A DNA stretch of 64,000 bases, taken from the NCBI GenBank assembly GCA_036389675.1, contig DASVWI010000019.1:1-64000 (forward strand), written 5' to 3'. The translations under genes and the position numbers were made by a program. Shown piece after piece: positions 11,205-18,999 of this stretch; within the stretch, counting starts at the first letter, position 1, and every line of letters starts with the position of its first letter. The notes under the pieces are model-generated. The model was not told the DNA's origin. It was given only the letters and a program-made list of their open reading frames with translations, and searched no databases. Source of the DNA: DASQYE01 sp036389675 (GTDB lineage Bacteria > Acidobacteriota > Blastocatellia > Pyrinomonadales > Pyrinomonadaceae).

Positions 11205-11446
11205 GCCGCAGCCTCAATACCATCATCAGAACAACACTAGTCTTTTTGATTATCGGCGCGACCCTCAACGTGGTCGCCGAGATTCTGCTCGCTCGCGGCG
11301 GCCCGTTCCCGCCCACCTCTTCGCTCTGGGCCTGGGGCTTGCGCGGCGCTTTGGTCGGAGCGGGCGTCGGGGCCGTCATCGGTGTGATCATCGCGCTGGC
11401 CGTCGGGGCGTTTAAGAAATACACCTCCACACAGCAACAGGGTTGA
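11201..11446 (+). CDS. small two-helix membrane protein between yhbH and spoVR
   Basis: I do not recognise a named family. The 81-aa product has two hydrophobic segments, about residues 8-28 (TTLVFLIIGATLNVVAEILL) and 46-70 (a Gly/Ala/Val-rich helix with GALVGAGVGAVIGVIIALAVG), and a short basic, polar C-terminus. It overlaps the yhbH stop by 4 bp and ends 2 bp before the spoVR ATG, so it is almost certainly translated with them. The context suggests a membrane partner or anchor for the YhbH/SpoVR/PrkA system; that is an inference from position only. Confidence 0.8.
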   Translation: MSRSLNTIIRTTLVFLIIGATLNVVAEILLARGGPFPPTSSLWAWGLRGALVGAGVGAVIGVIIALAVGAFKKYTSTQQQG

Positions 11447-11448
11447 TT

Positions 11449-12852
11449 ATGGAAGACCGGGAAATCAGAGACCTCGAAACCTCTCTCGCGCAGATTTGGG
11501 AAGTGGCACGCCGCTTCGGGCTCGACCCGTTCCCGACGCGTTTTGAGATCGTGCCCGCGACCGTGATGTACGAAGTCGGCTCTTACGCGCTGCCGGGCCG
11601 CTACTCGCACTGGACGTTCGGCAAAGCCTATCACCGCATGAAAACGATGTACGACTTCGGGCTCTCGAAGATTTACGAGGTCGTCATCAACACCAATCCT
11701 TCCTACGGCTTTCTGCTGGAAACCAACAGCCCCATCCAGAACAAGATGGTCATGGCGCATGTGCTCGGCCACGTGGATTTCTTCAAGAACAACATCTATT
11801 TCTCGAAGACCAACCGGCGTATGGTCGAGAGCGTCTCGACGCACGCGGGGCGCATGACCGAGTACGAGTTCAAGTACGGGCGCAAAGCGGTCGAGAGATT
11901 CCTCGACGCCGTGCTCGCCATCGAAGAGCACATCGACCCGAACTTCTTCATCAAGCGCGACAATCCGCAAGACCCGCCACGACGTAAGGCCGCGCGCGTC
12001 GAAGGGCGGTACGACGATTTGTGGAGGCTCGGCGAAAAGGCAGAGCCCGAAGAGGCGGAGGATGAGAAGCCGCGCGGGGCGAGCCTGCCGGAAAAGGATA
12101 TCGTCTACTACATCATGCGCCACTCGCCGCACCTCAAACCGTGGCAGCGCGACGTGATGGCGATGATGCACGAGGAGATGGAATACTTCATCCCACAGAT
12201 GCAGACGAAGATCATGAACGAGGGCTGGGCCTCCTATTTCCACGCGCGCATCATGCGCGAGCTTGACCTGACGGACGACGAGCATCTTGAGTTTGCCGAT
12301 CTTCATTCGGGTGTGGTTTCGCCGCACAAGGGCCAGCTCAACCCCTACTATCTGGGCTACAAGATTTTCGAGGACATAGAGCGGCGCTGGGACAACCCTT
12401 CTGCGGAGGAGCGTGAGAAGTTTGGGCGGCGAGGCGGCGAGGGACGCGAGAAGATTTTTGAGGTGCGCGAGCTTGATTCCGATGTCTCTTTCCTGCGTAA
12501 CTACCTGACCGAGGAGCTTTGCGAAGAGCTTGATCTCTTCGTCTACGAGCTGGTCGAAGAAGAGGAATGGACGATCACGGAAAAACGCTGGCAGAGGGTG
12601 CGCGATCAGCTCGTGGCGAACATGACCAACTTCGGCTTTCCCTATCTGGAAGTGGCCGACGGCGACTACAACGGCAACCGCGAGCTTTACCTGCGCCACG
12701 CCTACGAGGGCGCGGAGCTTGACAGCCGCTACGCGCGCAAGGCGCTCGAACACGTCCACACGCTCTGGGGCCGCCCCGTCCATCTGGAAACCATCGTGGA
12801 TGACGAGCGCGTCGTCATGCACTATAACGGCGAAGACCATCAGGAGGATTAA
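11449..12852 (+). CDS. spoVR: SpoVR family protein
   Basis: SpoVR/YcgB proteins accompany PrkA and YhbH in many bacteria, including ones that do not form spores; the molecular function is unknown. The 467-aa product has the family landmarks: GLDPFPTRFEIVPATVMYEV, GRYSHWTFGKAYHR, VINTNPSYGFLLETNS, VMAHVLGHVDFFKNN and NEGWASYFHARIMRE, with conserved His residues that look like a metal site. ATG 11449 is chosen; an in-frame TTG at 11443 overlaps the stop of the preceding gene. It is followed by a strong hairpin terminator, marking the end of the operon. Confidence 0.94.
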   Translation: MEDREIRDLETSLAQIWEVARRFGLDPFPTRFEIVPATVMYEVGSYALPGRYSHWTFGKAYHRMKTMYDFGLSKIYEVVINTNPSYGFLLETNSPIQNKMVMAHVLGHVDFFKNNIYFSKTNRRMVESVSTHAGRMTEYEFKYGRKAVERFLDAVLAIEEHIDPNFFIKRDNPQDPPRRKAARVEGRYDDLWRLGEKAEPEEAEDEKPRGASLPEKDIVYYIMRHSPHLKPWQRDVMAMMHEEMEYFIPQMQTKIMNEGWASYFHARIMRELDLTDDEHLEFADLHSGVVSPHKGQLNPYYLGYKIFEDIERRWDNPSAEEREKFGRRGGEGREKIFEVRELDSDVSFLRNYLTEELCEELDLFVYELVEEEEWTITEKRWQRVRDQLVANMTNFGFPYLEVADGDYNGNRELYLRHAYEGAELDSRYARKALEHVHTLWGRPVHLETIVDDERVVMHYNGEDHQED

Positions 12853-12927
12853 CCTTACGGGTCGCGAACGCCGCCGGATTAAACTGACTGGCCCTGCTAA
12901 TCACCGATACAGATGATGAGATAAGAT

Positions 12928-12964
12928 GAGCCGCGTTTTAAAGCAAACGCGGCTCAGGCTTTTG
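12928..12964 (+). terminator. intrinsic terminator after spoVR
   Basis: A perfect 11-bp stem, GAGCCGCGTTT (12928-12938) with AAACGCGGCTC (12945-12955), 6-nt loop, followed by AGGCTTTT. It closes the yhbH-spoVR transcript. Confidence 0.75.
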
Positions 12965-13006
12965 GGCTCATGCTTTTTGTGGTGGCGCGTTGATGACGCG
13001 TTCGGC

Positions 13007-14083
13007 TCAATCCATCCGGAGCGCTTTGCCGACGTTGGGGTCGCGGCGGACGCGCCAGATTTTTGAGTCCAGGTAATAATGTATGAAGGCGTAGCCCCAG
13101 AAGAAGGAGGCGAGCATCTGGGTAAAGAGCGAGGTGTGGCCGTTCCTGTAGCCCACGTACTGGCGCGGGACTTGATACCAGATGCCGAAGAGAATGCCGA
13201 AGCCTACGTAGTAGATGAGGCGGCGGCTGATTAATTCCGCGCCGCCGAAGCGCTCTCGCCGGTCGTCGCCCGTAGTGTATTTCCTGTTGTGAAACCAGAT
13301 CAGTCGATGGTATTGCAGGTTGTGATAGATGGTTAAGATGGCGACGATGGCGATGGGCTTGTGCGGCATCGGCGTGAGCAGCACGACCCAGTGCATGGGG
13401 ATGGCGGCGGCGAGCAGCAGGTACTTCGGAACATTCAGTGGCTCTGCGCGCAGGGCACGCTGTAGCTGTCGGCCCGCCCACAGGAGCGCCAGTACCAATG
13501 TCGCCGCGAACAGCACTGCGGCCAGCGCTCCCGTGCCCGCGTGCAGGGGGGCGGGGACGCGCGCCATCGCTTCCGGGTCGGCGGCAACAAAGGCGATGAA
13601 CGGGTAGGTGAAGGCCAGCAGCAGAAACAGTCGATCAAGCGCGTTATCAACCGGCGCGAGGTCGTTGTTCTTCTTCTTGTAGAGCACCATGAAACCGTAG
13701 TGCTGCTTGACCAGATGATAATAGGCCCAGAGCGCGGCGAGGAAGAAGAAGACGAAGCCCGCGCCCGCGAGCACCATCACCGGGCCGACGATGAAGAAAA
13801 GGAGCGAGCCTATCAGCAGGCGCTTGCGTGCGCGGCGCTCCGTGCGATCAAAATAGGTGCGCGAGAAAGTGCCGAAGACGTGCGGCGCGTCGATCAGTAT
13901 GGCCCAGGCGGCGACCATCGGCACGAGCGGCACGAGCCCCGTCACGTAGAGGGCAAAGAGCGCGTAGCTGGACACGACGGAGCCGATGAACCATGTCATG
14001 TCGTCGCGGGCGCTGATAATCCAGCGCAGGGAGATGGCGCGGCTCCGTACGTCCTGAACTGTTTCGTGGGTCGTGGCAGACAT
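13007..14083 (-). CDS. polytopic membrane protein with histidine clusters
   Basis: Not assigned to a named family. The 358-aa product has about eight hydrophobic segments and several His/Tyr-rich loops: YYHLVKQHYGF, YHNLQYHRLIWFHN and FIHYYLDSKIWRV. Spaced intramembrane His residues of this kind occur in membrane-bound di-iron oxygenases and desaturases, but the canonical H-x3-H/H-x2-HH boxes are not intact, so an enzymatic role is only a suggestion. It is transcribed alone, divergently from the pyrophosphatase gene, with a 171-bp gap that must hold both promoters. Confidence 0.75.
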   Translation of the reverse strand: MSATTHETVQDVRSRAISLRWIISARDDMTWFIGSVVSSYALFALYVTGLVPLVPMVAAWAILIDAPHVFGTFSRTYFDRTERRARKRLLIGSLLFFIVGPVMVLAGAGFVFFFLAALWAYYHLVKQHYGFMVLYKKKNNDLAPVDNALDRLFLLLAFTYPFIAFVAADPEAMARVPAPLHAGTGALAAVLFAATLVLALLWAGRQLQRALRAEPLNVPKYLLLAAAIPMHWVVLLTPMPHKPIAIVAILTIYHNLQYHRLIWFHNRKYTTGDDRRERFGGAELISRRLIYYVGFGILFGIWYQVPRQYVGYRNGHTSLFTQMLASFFWGYAFIHYYLDSKIWRVRRDPNVGKALRMD

Positions 14084-14254
14084 ATAAGCTTTCCGTCACA
14101 AGGGCGCTTCCGCCAGCGCTCCATATGGATTGGACACGCGAGCGCGGCGCGACCCATAATCCGTGCGGCGAGGTTTCGGGATTTTAGCATCAATCGCAGC
14201 CCGCGCGAAAAGAGAGAGCCCATTGCGGTTGCGCGCGAAAGGAAGAGGATGGTG

Positions 14255-14944
14255 ATGGCTGGAAACGACGCAGCGCTTAACGAGTTATTCGCAGTTCTCT
14301 TTCAGGCCCACCCGTGGCACGGAGTCTCGCCGGGCTCGGATGTGCCCGATACCGTCAACGCTTTTATCGAGATCGTGCCGACCGATGCCGTCAAGTATGA
14401 GCTTGATAAGGCGACGGGCCATCTGCGCGTAGACCGCCCGCAAAGGTTTTCGAGCCTGTGCCCTATGCCCTACGGCTTTATCCCTCAATCCTACTGCGGC
14501 GACCGTGTGGGAGAACTCTGTAGCGAGCGCGTGGGCCGCAGCGGCATCCGTGGCGATGGCGACCCGATGGACATCTGCGTGCTGACGGAAAAGAGTTTCT
14601 CGCAGGGAAACTTCTTCGTCCGCGCCAGACCCATCGGCGGCCTACGCATGATTGACGGAACGGAGGCCGACGACAAGATCATCGCCGTGCTCGAATCCGA
14701 CATCGCCTACGGCCACATAGAGAATATTACGGAATGTCCGCCGGGGTTAGTCGAACGGCTCAAACACTATTTTCTAAGCTATAAGCAGTTGCCGAACGAA
14801 GGGCCGCGCCGCGTCGAGATAGCGGAGGTTTACGACCGCGCGGAGGCGGGGGTTGTGATCACGCGCAGCCTCACAGATTATCGCGCACTCTTCGGCAATC
14901 CCGAAGACCGCTTAGGGCAGTTGCGGAATCTATTAAAGCCGTAG
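14255..14944 (+). CDS. ppa: inorganic pyrophosphatase, family I
   Basis: Hydrolyses pyrophosphate to phosphate, driving biosynthetic reactions forward. The 229-aa product contains the family I signature DGDPMDI (101-107) plus FIEIVPTDAVKYELDK and the CPMPYGFIPQSYCGD region near the active site, and a late KHYFLSYK segment. It is longer than the E. coli enzyme (about 175 aa), mostly at both ends. ATG 14255 has GAGG 6 nt upstream; ATG 14249 sits too close to that site. The open frame extends back to 13541 but this is antisense to the membrane-protein gene and is not real. Confidence 0.93.
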   Translation: MAGNDAALNELFAVLFQAHPWHGVSPGSDVPDTVNAFIEIVPTDAVKYELDKATGHLRVDRPQRFSSLCPMPYGFIPQSYCGDRVGELCSERVGRSGIRGDGDPMDICVLTEKSFSQGNFFVRARPIGGLRMIDGTEADDKIIAVLESDIAYGHIENITECPPGLVERLKHYFLSYKQLPNEGPRRVEIAEVYDRAEAGVVITRSLTDYRALFGNPEDRLGQLRNLLKP

Positions 14945-14946
14945 CC

Positions 14947-15192
14947 TTAGACTTTGCTGACGGTCTCTTCGATGCTACAGCGCGGGCAACGCAGAGCTTG
15001 CCGCGTGGCGTCCGTCCAGCGCGCAAGGGCAGGTGTGGAGAGGCGCGCCTCCGTGGTCTCCGCTTCGCCCTCGGTGAAGAATCGTGCCCGCCCCTTTTCA
15101 GGAGCATTGCTCGCACGCTCTTCCTCCTCGGCGCTGCAACGCTTGCAGAGCCAGCCGTAGCCGGTATTGACGAAGTGGGTAGTCTCGATCAC
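14947..15192 (-). CDS. small zinc-ribbon-like protein
   Basis: Unrecognised 81-aa protein with two cysteine pairs, CKRC (about 16-19) and CPRC (about 69-72), the pattern of a four-Cys zinc ribbon with a long charged insert between the pairs (EEEERASNAPEKG, then a Glu/Thr-rich part). The start is GTG at 15190-15192 with no Shine-Dalgarno, directly after a strong hairpin, which weakens the call. The paired CxxC motifs and the fit between two other genes support it as real. Confidence 0.5.
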   Translation of the reverse strand: MIETTHFVNTGYGWLCKRCSAEEEERASNAPEKGRARFFTEGEAETTEARLSTPALARWTDATRQALRCPRCSIEETVSKV

Positions 15193-15200
15193 AAAAGGAT

Positions 15201-15252
15201 AGATGCCGGATGTTAGTTTAGCTGATGACTAACATCCGGCATCTTTTTTTTT
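15201..15252 (+). terminator. strong hairpin with plus-strand U-tract
   Basis: A perfect 16-bp stem, AGATGCCGGATGTTAG (15201-15216) with its complement at 15229-15244, 12-nt loop, followed by nine T on the plus strand. On the minus strand it lies directly after the htrA stop and is followed by ATCCTTTT, so it may work both ways. The better U-tract faces plus, implying transcription arriving from ppa. Confidence 0.85.
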
Positions 15253-16412
15253 TAGCGGCGGATTCCGCGTCTCGTTGCGTCCGGCAGCTCTATCAGGCGA
15301 ACGGGCACTGTCACACGCCCCACGCCGCGCACGACTTCGACCTTAACCACGTCGCCGATCTGGTGCTTGTCCAGCACGCGGTAGAGATCATCCGTGTCGG
15401 CTATCTTCTCGCCGTCAATAGAGGTGATGATGTCGCCGAGGTCGATGCCGCCGTCTTCGGACTGAGTCGTTCCGCGCAGCCCCGCGGTGGCAGCCCCACC
15501 GCCGGGCGCGACCTGTATGATCAGCACGCCTTCGGAGACGGGCAGGCGAATCTGGTTCTTCAGCGTTTCCACATCGCGCGAGCCTATGCCGAGCTTCGGA
15601 CGACGCACCACGCCGTACTGTATCAGTTGCGGCACGACGCGCTTGGCGATGCTGACAGGAATGGCGAAGCCGACGCCGACGCTGCCGCCCGCGGGCGAGA
15701 GGATTTGCGAGTTGATGCCGATCATACGCCCGTGCGAATCCAGTAGCGGGCCGCCGGAATTACCCGGGTTGATCGAAGCGTCGGTCTGCACAGCGCCTTC
15801 AATCGGGCGACCGTTGCGCGCCCTGATCGGGCGTTGCAGCCCGCTGATGACGCCTGTGGTCAACGTCCTGTCCAGACCGAAGGGGTTGCCGATAGCCAGG
15901 ACTTTCTGCCCGACCACGAGCTTGTCCGAATCGCCTATGGGCACGACCGTCAATTGCTCGCGCGGCGCTTCTATCTTGATGACGGCCAAGTCCGTGTCGG
16001 GGTCGCCGCCAACCACGCGCGCCGTGTACTTCTTATCACCGCCGAGGCTGACCGTGAGCCTCTGCGCGCCCTCGACGACGTGGTAGTTCGTCAGGATATG
16101 GCCCTGATCGTCTATCACAGAGCCTGAGCCTGAGCCCTGACCCTCCTCGACATCACCGAAGAAGCCCTGCTGGACTGTGGTCGAGGTGATGTAGGCGACG
16201 CCGGGCGAGACCGAACGGTAGACTTCGACGTTGTTCTGTTCGTCGGTCGCAAGGCTGGGGTCTGTGACTCCCGCCGGCTGGGCCTCTGTAAAGGCGGAGG
16301 TGTTGGGTTGAAAGCGGCTGCTGAAACGATCAATACAGGCGACCGTGCCAGCGGCAAAGACGGCTGATAGCAGCGCGATCAGCAAAATCTGGCGGGCAGA
16401 AAGTTTATACAT
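15252..16412 (-). CDS. HtrA/Deg-type serine protease (S1C) with PDZ domain
   Basis: Envelope quality-control protease. The 386-aa product has an N-terminal hydrophobic segment (about 9-26, ending AAGTVAC, a poor lipobox, so probably a membrane anchor). A trypsin-like domain follows with a complete triad: H111 (LTNYHVVEG), D141 (DTDLAVIK) and S219 (INPGNSGGPL). One C-terminal PDZ domain is present (about 290-375, GDIITSIDGEKI). The start at ATG 16412 (MYKLSARQ) has AAGAAGG just upstream; the 23 extra residues of the longer frame are not supported. A second, longer HtrA protein is encoded at 40150-41736. Confidence 0.92.
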   Translation of the reverse strand: MYKLSARQILLIALLSAVFAAGTVACIDRFSSRFQPNTSAFTEAQPAGVTDPSLATDEQNNVEVYRSVSPGVAYITSTTVQQGFFGDVEEGQGSGSGSVIDDQGHILTNYHVVEGAQRLTVSLGGDKKYTARVVGGDPDTDLAVIKIEAPREQLTVVPIGDSDKLVVGQKVLAIGNPFGLDRTLTTGVISGLQRPIRARNGRPIEGAVQTDASINPGNSGGPLLDSHGRMIGINSQILSPAGGSVGVGFAIPVSIAKRVVPQLIQYGVVRRPKLGIGSRDVETLKNQIRLPVSEGVLIIQVAPGGGAATAGLRGTTQSEDGGIDLGDIITSIDGEKIADTDDLYRVLDKHQIGDVVKVEVVRGVGRVTVPVRLIELPDATRRGIRR

Positions 16413-16736
16413 AATCCTTCTTCTCGATCTTTTCAATTTACGAACGCTGTTGACAACACTCTGTAAGATGCGCGCTCGCACACTTGCGTTTCCGCGCCCT
16501 GTTCATTCTTACGTTGGGCTGCCCCACTGGTTTCATTATCTTTCGCCGGGGGGTATTTATAGCCCCGAGCCGGACGCCCTGACAAGAGCCGAAGAAGAGG
16601 ACGCAAAATAAGGCGGGCGTTGCCGAAGCCCTTATAAAACGGGCATATTGATGGGAAATTCGGTCGGGGATGAGGTGAGAGGGCAGCCCTTGCGGGCGCG
16701 CTTTTTCTCTGCGGAGTGCTCGCCCCTTGTGCCGCT
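16413..16736. other. 324-bp intergenic region
   Basis: Between the start of the htrA-type gene and the end of the DUF5658-like gene. It must contain the htrA promoter (minus strand), but I see no clear -35/-10 pair. No ORF, repeat or strong hairpin was noticed. Confidence 0.4.
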
Positions 16737-17105
16737 TTAGGTGAGGAGCGTAAGCACGGCGCTCGGCAGACTGTCCAGATAAGCGAGCACTCTTTCGGGC
16801 GCGTGCCAGCCCAGCGCAGACATGCCGGTCGCCGCGTGTACGAACATCAACGCGCAGTAAATTCCCAGCGCCAGCGTCATGCCGCGCCGCGCCAGCGGGC
16901 GGTTCGCATAGCGGTAAAGTATGTAGGCGGCAAACGCGCCGATCAGGAGCTTGACGGAGAGAAACTGAGCGTCGCCCATCTCCAGCAGCCGCGCCATCAG
17001 GCCGTTGCCTTCCGTCGCCAGATTCGACCGCACCCAGATAATGGTCAACTGCGCGTCGAGCCAGTTCAGAGAGAATAGCAGCAAGCTTTTTGCGAGGGCG
17101 CTCAT
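16737..17105 (-). CDS. small membrane protein, DUF5658-like
   Basis: A 122-aa protein with three predicted transmembrane segments: LLLFSLNWLDAQLTIIWV, FLSVKLLIGAFAAYILYRY and GMTLALGIYCALMFVHAATG. The pattern of an Asp in the first helix (LNWLDAQLT), then E-x-N-x-L-M (TEGNGLM), matches small DUF5658-type membrane proteins of unknown function. ATG 17105 (MSALAK) is chosen because AAAGGAG lies 8 nt upstream; the longer frame uses a TTG. A hairpin occurs 50 nt upstream of the start. Confidence 0.72.
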   Translation of the reverse strand: MSALAKSLLLFSLNWLDAQLTIIWVRSNLATEGNGLMARLLEMGDAQFLSVKLLIGAFAAYILYRYANRPLARRGMTLALGIYCALMFVHAATGMSALGWHAPERVLAYLDSLPSAVLTLLT

Positions 17106-17154
17106 CGGAGCATCTCCTTTTGCCAACCTTGTTAAACTCGGCCCTTTAATAACT

Positions 17155-17187
17155 GAACCCCCACACGCCAGTCTGGCCGGGGGGTTC
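17155..17187 (-). promoter_or_regulatory. GC hairpin upstream of the DUF5658-like gene
   Basis: GAACCCCC (17155-17162) pairs with GGGGGTTC (17180-17187) around a 17-nt loop that can fold further (GCC/GGC). It lies in the presumed 5' leader of the minus-strand gene and could be regulatory or a terminator of incoming transcription. Confidence 0.4.
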
Positions 17188-17350
17188 CTGAATCTTTGGG
17201 TCGAGCCCGTCGTCCTTTGTACTGTTTAGAAAATCCTAATAGGCGCGTGCTTCCCGTAAGTTTCCGAAGATCAATCGCGGATGGGCCGGATTATGGGCCA
17301 ATAAGCCCCGTCCGACGAGAAAAAACCTTCACTTCGACGGCGAAAAAAAG

Positions 17351-17359
17351 TGATATATT
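17351..17359 (+). promoter_or_regulatory. candidate extended -10 element
   Basis: TGATATATT fits an extended -10 (TGn-TATATT), 80 bp upstream of the ATG of the zinc-ribbon membrane protein. No good -35 element lies at the usual distance. Confidence 0.35.
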
Positions 17360-17438
17360 GCGCTCGGGCTAAAGGCCGCTTTCGGAAGTCTTACTGCTTC
17401 CTGCTCGACCCGAAAAAAACAATTCAGGAGTAACTATA

Positions 17439-17687
17439 ATGAGCCAGTACGTCCCCTGCCCGAAATGCTCGACTCCAGACCCGGAGCAGGTGAAGTTTAC
17501 CTGGTGGGGCGGAATGTTAGGCCCAAAGCTGTTGAGTCACGTCAAATGTGCCCGCTGCGGAAACGCATATAACGGCAAGAGCGGAAACTCCAACGCGCAG
17601 AACATTCTGATCTACAGCCTCGTGACGATTGGCATCGCCTTCGTCATCTTCTTCGGGCTAGCGCTCTTGCCCATCCTGCTCAGATAA
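17439..17687 (+). CDS. small zinc-ribbon membrane protein
   Basis: Unrecognised 82-aa protein. The N-terminal half has two Cys pairs, CPKC (7-10) and CARC (about 37-40), spaced as in a zinc ribbon, with TWWGGMLGPKLL between them. The C-terminal half is one transmembrane helix (about 54-80, ILIYSLVTIGIAFVIFFGLA). This ribbon-plus-helix design is common in short bacterial membrane proteins of unknown role. A clear ribosome-binding site (AGGAG, 17425-17429) precedes the ATG. Confidence 0.8.
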   Translation: MSQYVPCPKCSTPDPEQVKFTWWGGMLGPKLLSHVKCARCGNAYNGKSGNSNAQNILIYSLVTIGIAFVIFFGLALLPILLR

Positions 17688-17728
17688 GTTCAGACCAGCA
17701 ATCCCCCACAGGCGGCACGCGCCTATTT

Positions 17729-18643
17729 TCATGAAGCCGCGGCCTGATCCGGTGTGATGATGCGCAGGTTGGGCGATTCCTGCACGACGCGCGTGCCCGG
17801 CGGCACGGAGTGCGTGAGCCAGACGTTACCGCCGATGACGCTGCCGCGCCCGATCACCGTCTCGCCGCCGAGGATGGTCGCGCCCGCATAGATCACCACG
17901 TCGTCCTCTATGGTCGGATGCCGCTTGGTGTTACGCACCAGTTGCCCGTTGGAATCCTTATCGAAAGAGAAAGCGCCGAGCGTCACGCCCTGATAGAGCT
18001 TGACGTTATTGCCTATGACGGCTGTGCCGCCGATGACGACGCCCGTGCCGTGGTCTATGAAGAAGCTCGCGCCGATGCGCGTTCCGGGATGAATGTCTAT
18101 CCCCGTGCGGTGGTGCGCGTGCTCGGTCATGATGCGCGGTATGAGCGGGACGCGCATCTTGTAAAGCTCGTGGGCGAGGCGGTAGACCATCATGGCGTAG
18201 ATGCTCGGGTAGCTGAAGATGATCTCGTCCTTGCAGGTCGCCGCCGGGTCGCCGTCGTAGGCCGCCTGCACGTCTGAGGCCAGCACCTCGCGCAGGCGCG
18301 GAAGATGGGCCAGGAACTCGGCGGCGCAATCCGCGGCCTCCCTGTCGGTGACGGCGCATCCGGCGTCCAGAGTCTGGCCGTGGCAGATGGCGCGGCTGAT
18401 CTGTTCCGTGAGCACTTCGTAGAGCCGCACCATGCGCGATTCGACGTGCAGTTGCAGGCTCTCACCCGTCAGCCCCTGTGCCCCTATATAACCGGGAAAG
18501 AGCAGCTCGTGCATCGTGACCAGCACGCGTATGATCTCGGCGTGCGACGGCAGCGGCTGACGATCCAGATGGTCAATCCGCGTGCTCTCAGCCGTATATG
18601 ATTTGACTAGCGCAAGAGTCGCGCGCTCAAGCTTCTCGTTCAT
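17729..18643 (-). CDS. serine O-acetyltransferase (EpsC/CysE-like)
   Basis: Acetylates L-serine to O-acetylserine, the first step of cysteine synthesis. The 304-aa product has a long helical N-terminal region followed by left-handed beta-helix hexapeptide repeats: GIDIHPGTRIGASFFIDHGTGVVIGGTAVIG, VTLGAFSF, IEDDVVIYAGATILGG and GRGSVIGGNVW. The catalytic-type segment IDHGTG is present. The long N-terminus is as in EpsC/SATase members rather than E. coli CysE. Its leader is built from GTGACGA-family repeats that separate it from the upstream minus-strand gene at 18733. Confidence 0.9.
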   Translation of the reverse strand: MNEKLERATLALVKSYTAESTRIDHLDRQPLPSHAEIIRVLVTMHELLFPGYIGAQGLTGESLQLHVESRMVRLYEVLTEQISRAICHGQTLDAGCAVTDREAADCAAEFLAHLPRLREVLASDVQAAYDGDPAATCKDEIIFSYPSIYAMMVYRLAHELYKMRVPLIPRIMTEHAHHRTGIDIHPGTRIGASFFIDHGTGVVIGGTAVIGNNVKLYQGVTLGAFSFDKDSNGQLVRNTKRHPTIEDDVVIYAGATILGGETVIGRGSVIGGNVWLTHSVPPGTRVVQESPNLRIITPDQAAAS

Positions 18644-18654
18644 CGGCTTTAATA

Positions 18655-18728
18655 GTAACGAGTCACGAGCGACGAGTAATGAGTTGAAAGCAGTTGCCCG
18701 TCACTCATCGCCCATGAATCGTCACTTC
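18655..18728. repeat. heptamer fold-back repeat, GTGACGA family (B1)
   Basis: Left arm in 7-bp steps (TAACGAG, TCACGAG, CGACGAG, TAATGAG), a short core, and a right arm of the opposite sense (CGTCACT, CATCGCC, CATGAAT, CGTCACT). It fills the gap between the end of the gene at 18733 and the serine acetyltransferase start. Confidence 0.65.
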
Positions 18729-18732
18729 CGTC

Positions 18733-18999
18733 TTATTCGATCTCGATATTGCGCTCTTTGGCGATTCCGCGTGCTTTCATGATGACATCATCATCGACGG
18801 GCTCGGAGCCGTCGCTCATCCATGCCTCGACCTCTTCGATGGGTCGTCCGAGGGCGACGGCCAGCTTCTCATCGCTCGCGTCAAAGCCCTGATCGCGCAG
18901 CCTCTTGAGGATGGCGCGTCCCTCGTCCTGCGTTGTGCCCCTGTCATCCACTGCCTGATCTGAATTGGTATCCATTTGTCCCTCTCCCTGTTCGCTCAT
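18733..18999 (-). CDS. small acidic protein downstream of HMA gene
   Basis: Unrecognised 88-aa protein. The first 28 residues are polar and acidic, probably disordered. The rest (ILKRLRDQGFDASDEKLAVALGRPIEEVEAWMSDGSEPVDDD) looks like a small helix-turn-helix-like helical domain, but no DNA-binding claim can be made. Its ATG overlaps the stop of the HMA-domain gene (ATGA, 18996-18999), so the two are very likely co-translated. It could be a partner of the metal-binding protein. Confidence 0.72.
   Translation of the reverse strand: MSEQGEGQMDTNSDQAVDDRGTTQDEGRAILKRLRDQGFDASDEKLAVALGRPIEEVEAWMSDGSEPVDDDVIMKARGIAKERNIEIE

Larger units (their letters stand above)
17106..17438. other. 333-bp divergent intergenic region
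   Basis: Separates the minus-strand DUF5658-like gene from the plus-strand zinc-ribbon gene. It holds the GAACCCCC hairpin at 17155-17187 and a candidate extended -10 element near 17351-17359; otherwise nothing is recognisable. Confidence 0.45.

Noticed and set aside
11170..12840. A 556-aa open frame on the minus strand opposite yhbH-spoVR.
   Set aside because: It is fully antisense to spoVR, which has clear family motifs; long antisense frames are expected in high-GC coding DNA. The same applies to frames at 20510-21760, 46882-47964, 57237-58130 and 924-1619.
13541..14254. A long N-terminal extension of the pyrophosphatase.
   Set aside because: It is antisense to the polytopic membrane protein, and the pyrophosphatase domain begins after 14255 with a good ribosome-binding site.
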